This document shows positions 6,010 to 7,909 of a stretch of 7,909 nucleotides of DNA, piece by piece. A program made the position numbers and the translations under genes. The notes beneath the pieces were generated by a model that ran no database searches, was not told the origin of the DNA, and worked only from the letters and a program-made list of their open reading frames with translations. The number at the start of each line of letters is the position of its first letter. Positions within the stretch are counted from its first letter, which is position 1. The DNA comes from Acidobacteriaceae bacterium (lineage in GTDB: Bacteria; Acidobacteriota; Terriglobia; Terriglobales; Acidobacteriaceae), in assembly GCA_003135495.1 (NCBI GenBank), contig PLBX01000517.1, forward strand, positions 1-7,909, read 5' to 3'.

Positions 6010-7608
6010 TTACGGCCTACCTTCAAATAGCGGCCACAGACGGTCAGCGCTGACCCGGTAGATGCCATAAGCGCTCCCATTGTCAAACGTCCGCCGGAAG
6101 AGCAATTCCCCCCGCCCATCGCCGTCAGCATCGACTGCGTCAATCAGTTCCATTCGAGGAGTTTCATCAAGATGCTGGGCGTCCGTCTCCGAGAAAAATA
6201 GCTTTCTCAACTCGCCCTCAAGATTGGTCCGTGCAATCAGCATGATCTCTTTCGGCTCGCCAATAGTTTCACTCGACCCTGACGCTGCCTTCTGCACCTT
6301 CGCGGAAAGCACCAGCACCGGCTCATTTGAGTTAGACAGATCAAAAATATGCAAGGTCACATCTTCGAAATCGGGCTTAGCCAACTTAACTGCGGATTTA
6401 CCGCTGGTTCGGGTAACCGAAGAATTTTTCGAGGGGTGAGCCGGTTCTTTTGCGCCACCCGCATGAGCCCGAATCTGCGCTGCTGCAAGATCCAGCATCT
6501 GATTGCGATACTTCGTTTCTTCATCTGGCTTCACGTCGTAGTTATAAGGCCGCGGATCAGGTCCACCGGCATCGGATACGGCAGCGTATGTTGTGACCTG
6601 CGCCAATGCTCCAGCATCCTTTGCTGTTTTCTCACCCGGCTTTCCCGTGCTTGAAGTTGCCGATGCAGTCGCAGGGCTCGGTAAAGCTTCGAACTTCGCA
6701 TAAACATCACCGCGCGCGTTTGCCTCCGAAGGTGCCCCTCGCCGCAACCGTGGACGATTCGGATCTTGAATCGGCTCATCGGACACCGGTTCCTTCGCTG
6801 TCTCCGCCGACGTTTTCACATTCGAAGAGCTTGCCGCAGTATTCGTGGCTGCAGGCGCCGATGTCGCGCCCGGTGCGCCACTCGTAGCTTTCTGCTGGTC
6901 CTTTTGCTGCTGATCCTTTTGCGCGTTCGGTTGCTGATCCTTATCGCCAGGAGTCTTGTCCTTCTCTTTCGAACCCTTAGCCTCGGCGTCTTTAGCCTTA
7001 TCTTTATCCTTATCCGTCGCCTTATCTTTATCCTTATCCTTATCCTTGTCCGCAGCCTTATCCTTGCCCGCGTCATCGGTTTCTGACGCCTGTTTTCGGC
7101 GATGCAAAACCGGAGGCCCATCTTTATCTTCATCTTCAATTACCGGCGGCGAATATTTTTTTGCCTTCTGCTTGGCAGCCGCGGCGGCATTCAGCCACGA
7201 GCCTTCGGCAATCCAGGTGTGGCCCAGTTGGCCTGGCTGCGTAATCGTGAAAATCCCCTGCGACACTCCGGTATGAAAGGCTTCGTAAACCACTCCAAAA
7301 TCGAGTGCCATGGGGACAGGCGCCGCTTTATAGGAATCGGCATCGTAAAATTTTCCGTCCATCATTATGGCAATGGGAATTAGCCGTGCCTTCCCCTTGC
7401 TCGGCAGTTGCACCAGCCCGATAGCGCGTGGCCCCTTATCGGGTTTGGCTTTCGCGCCATACTGAACGATGGGGCCTTGGGCCATGAGCGACGGAATAAT
7501 GAGCGACGGAGTGAAGAGCGGCGAATTAATGAGCGCGATCGCAACCGTCAAGATGACGGCGCACATCCCACTGCGATATAACCAAGAACGGCTAGGAGAA
7601 ACTTGCAT
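6010..7608 (-). CDS. Exported hypothetical protein with Lys/Asp-repeat linker
   Basis: I do not recognise a named family. From the ATG at 7608 the protein has 532 residues. Residues 1-43 look like a signal peptide: arginines at 7 and 12, a hydrophobic stretch from about 15, and a possible cut after SLMA before Gln44. A folded N-terminal region (about 45-145) precedes a long low-complexity linker (about 150-345). The linker holds a DK-repeat core (about 182-206), a Gln/Lys/Asp part, and an Ala/Ser/Thr/Pro part. A C-terminal domain (about 410-532) includes DADGDGRGELLF (493-504), like the calcium-binding loops of FG-GAP/VCBS repeats or EF-hands. No catalytic motif is evident. The protein may sit in the periplasm or at the surface, the charged linker acting as spacer. 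Neither this start nor the alternative ATG at 7566 has a good Shine-Dalgarno. The frame stays open upstream to an ATG at 7689, but that would run far into the peroxiredoxin gene. The gene precedes the amidase and could share its transcript. Confidence 0.8.
   Translation of the reverse strand: MQVSPSRSWLYRSGMCAVILTVAIALINSPLFTPSLIIPSLMAQGPIVQYGAKAKPDKGPRAIGLVQLPSKGKARLIPIAIMMDGKFYDADSYKAAPVPMALDFGVVYEAFHTGVSQGIFTITQPGQLGHTWIAEGSWLNAAAAAKQKAKKYSPPVIEDEDKDGPPVLHRRKQASETDDAGKDKAADKDKDKDKDKATDKDKDKAKDAEAKGSKEKDKTPGDKDQQPNAQKDQQQKDQQKATSGAPGATSAPAATNTAASSSNVKTSAETAKEPVSDEPIQDPNRPRLRRGAPSEANARGDVYAKFEALPSPATASATSSTGKPGEKTAKDAGALAQVTTYAAVSDAGGPDPRPYNYDVKPDEETKYRNQMLDLAAAQIRAHAGGAKEPAHPSKNSSVTRTSGKSAVKLAKPDFEDVTLHIFDLSNSNEPVLVLSAKVQKAASGSSETIGEPKEIMLIARTNLEGELRKLFFSETDAQHLDETPRMELIDAVDADGDGRGELLFRRTFDNGSAYGIYRVSADRLWPLFEGRP
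6996..7066 (-). repeat. Hexanucleotide repeats encoding Asp-Lys dipeptides
   Basis: Degenerate 6-base units (CTTATC, TTTATC and CTTGTC on the plus strand) repeat in blocks at 6996-7015, 7020-7051 and 7056-7066, with short interruptions. On the coding minus strand they read as Asp-Lys pairs (GAT/GAC followed by AAG/AAA) at about residues 182-206. Because the unit is six bases, gain or loss of copies would change linker length without breaking the frame. Confidence 0.85.
7484..7510 (-). repeat. Direct repeat within a signal-peptide coding region
   Basis: ATGAGCGACGGA occurs at 7484-7495 and again at 7499-7510, a perfect 12-base repeat with a 15-base period. It encodes the duplicated PSLI/PSLM segment near the end of the signal peptide of the hypothetical protein. 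It looks like a small in-frame duplication. Confidence 0.6.
7553..7582 (+). promoter_or_regulatory. Candidate promoter of the bcp gene
   Basis: TATAAC (7577-7582) matches the -10 consensus at 5 of 6 positions. It is preceded by ATGACG (7553-7558), a 4 of 6 match to the -35 box, with an 18-base spacer. Transcription would start near 7589 and leave a leader of about 18 bases with the Shine-Dalgarno inside it. The promoter lies within the 5' coding part of the divergent hypothetical gene if that gene starts at 7608. Confidence 0.45.
7594..7599 (+). promoter_or_regulatory. Shine-Dalgarno of the bcp gene
   Basis: AGGAGA lies 7 bases upstream of the ATG at 7607 and supports that start for the peroxiredoxin. 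Confidence 0.7.
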
Positions 7609-7909
7609 GGAAGTTAATGATAAATCCCCAGACTTCAGTACGACGGACGAGAACGGCAAAGAGGTTGCCTTGAAAGACTTTCGCGGCAAGACTGTGGTGC
7701 TTTATTTTTATCCAAAAGCCGATACGCCCGGCTGCACCATAGAAGCCTGCGCTTTTCGCGATAGCTACTCCGCCATCAAGAAGACGGGCGCAGTGCTGCT
7801 CGGCATTTCCAAAGATACCTCCGCCTCACAGAAGAAATTTCAAGACAAATTCAGTCTGCCGTTTCCCTTGCTCGCCGATCCCGACAAGAAAATCGCCACT
7901 ATGTTCGGC
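7607..7909 (+). CDS. bcp: Bcp/PrxQ-type peroxiredoxin, 3' end beyond window
   Basis: The first 101 codons of a thioredoxin-fold thiol peroxidase of the bacterioferritin comigratory protein (PrxQ) subfamily, which reduces hydrogen peroxide and organic hydroperoxides in the cytoplasm. The family is usually about 150-160 residues, so roughly a third is missing at the right edge; there is no sign of a true truncation. Diagnostic features are the start VNDKSPDFSTTDENGKEV, the strand VVLYFYPKADTPGCT, the peroxidatic Cys43 in TPGCT, and Cys48 five residues later, the resolving position of atypical two-cysteine Bcp proteins. GISKDT and FPLLADPDKKIA continue the family pattern. The ATG at 7607 has AGGAGA upstream and starts where family members start. 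No signal peptide is present. The gene is divergent from the exported hypothetical gene, and the two start codons overlap if that gene begins at 7608. Regulation is probably its own promoter just upstream; no OxyR- or PerR-like site was recognised. Confidence 0.93.
   Translation, partial: MEVNDKSPDFSTTDENGKEVALKDFRGKTVVLYFYPKADTPGCTIEACAFRDSYSAIKKTGAVLLGISKDTSASQKKFQDKFSLPFPLLADPDKKIATMFG

Noticed and set aside
7609..7689. N-terminal extension of the hypothetical protein up to an ATG at 7689
   Set aside because: The extra 27 residues would be antisense to the conserved start of the peroxiredoxin and would place a non-hydrophobic segment before the signal peptide.
1..7909. Defence island, CRISPR, prophage or transposon
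   Set aside because: No repeat-spacer structure, transposase, integrase, toxin-antitoxin pair or defence-type domain is visible; all five genes have chromosomal character.

Overview
The window looks like an ordinary chromosomal stretch of a free-living Gram-negative-type bacterium of moderately high G+C. Several features together suggest Acidobacteriota (Terriglobia or Koribacter-like): an exported alanine/lysine-rich hypothetical protein with a long charged linker, a multi-PAS membrane kinase with no partner regulator, an exported amidase of the peptide-amidase type, and a short CCTTnGTGk intergenic repeat. This placement rests on overall style and recollection, not on a marker gene, so it is tentative. 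I see no RNA genes, CRISPR array, insertion sequence, integrase or phage gene.

Layout from left to right. Positions 1-71 hold a short degenerate repeat. A complete comM/yifB gene (AAA+ Mg-chelatase-like ATPase) occupies 72-1619 on the minus strand. A 208-bp divergent spacer (1620-1827) follows, with a CRP/FNR-like palindrome. A complete plus-strand gene (1828-3975) encodes a membrane-anchored triple-PAS histidine kinase. It converges on a minus-strand amidase gene (4091-5914), and two hairpins lie in and beside the 115-bp gap between them. Upstream of the amidase, on the same strand and 95 bp away, is a gene for an exported hypothetical protein with a Lys/Asp-rich repeat (6010 to about 7608). 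A plus-strand Bcp/PrxQ peroxiredoxin gene starts at 7607, at essentially the same position as the start of that hypothetical gene, and runs off the right edge.

The genes do not form an obvious single pathway. ComM acts in the cytoplasm on recombining DNA, the kinase senses a signal at the inner membrane, Bcp detoxifies peroxides in the cytoplasm, and the amidase and hypothetical protein are predicted to be exported. The hypothetical gene and the amidase could be co-transcribed, although the amidase also has a candidate promoter of its own. No gene-free stretch exceeds 300 bases. I did not find a convincing new multi-gene system. The points most worth following up are the CRP-like site in front of comM, the overlapping divergent starts at 7607/7608, and the hexanucleotide-repeat linker.
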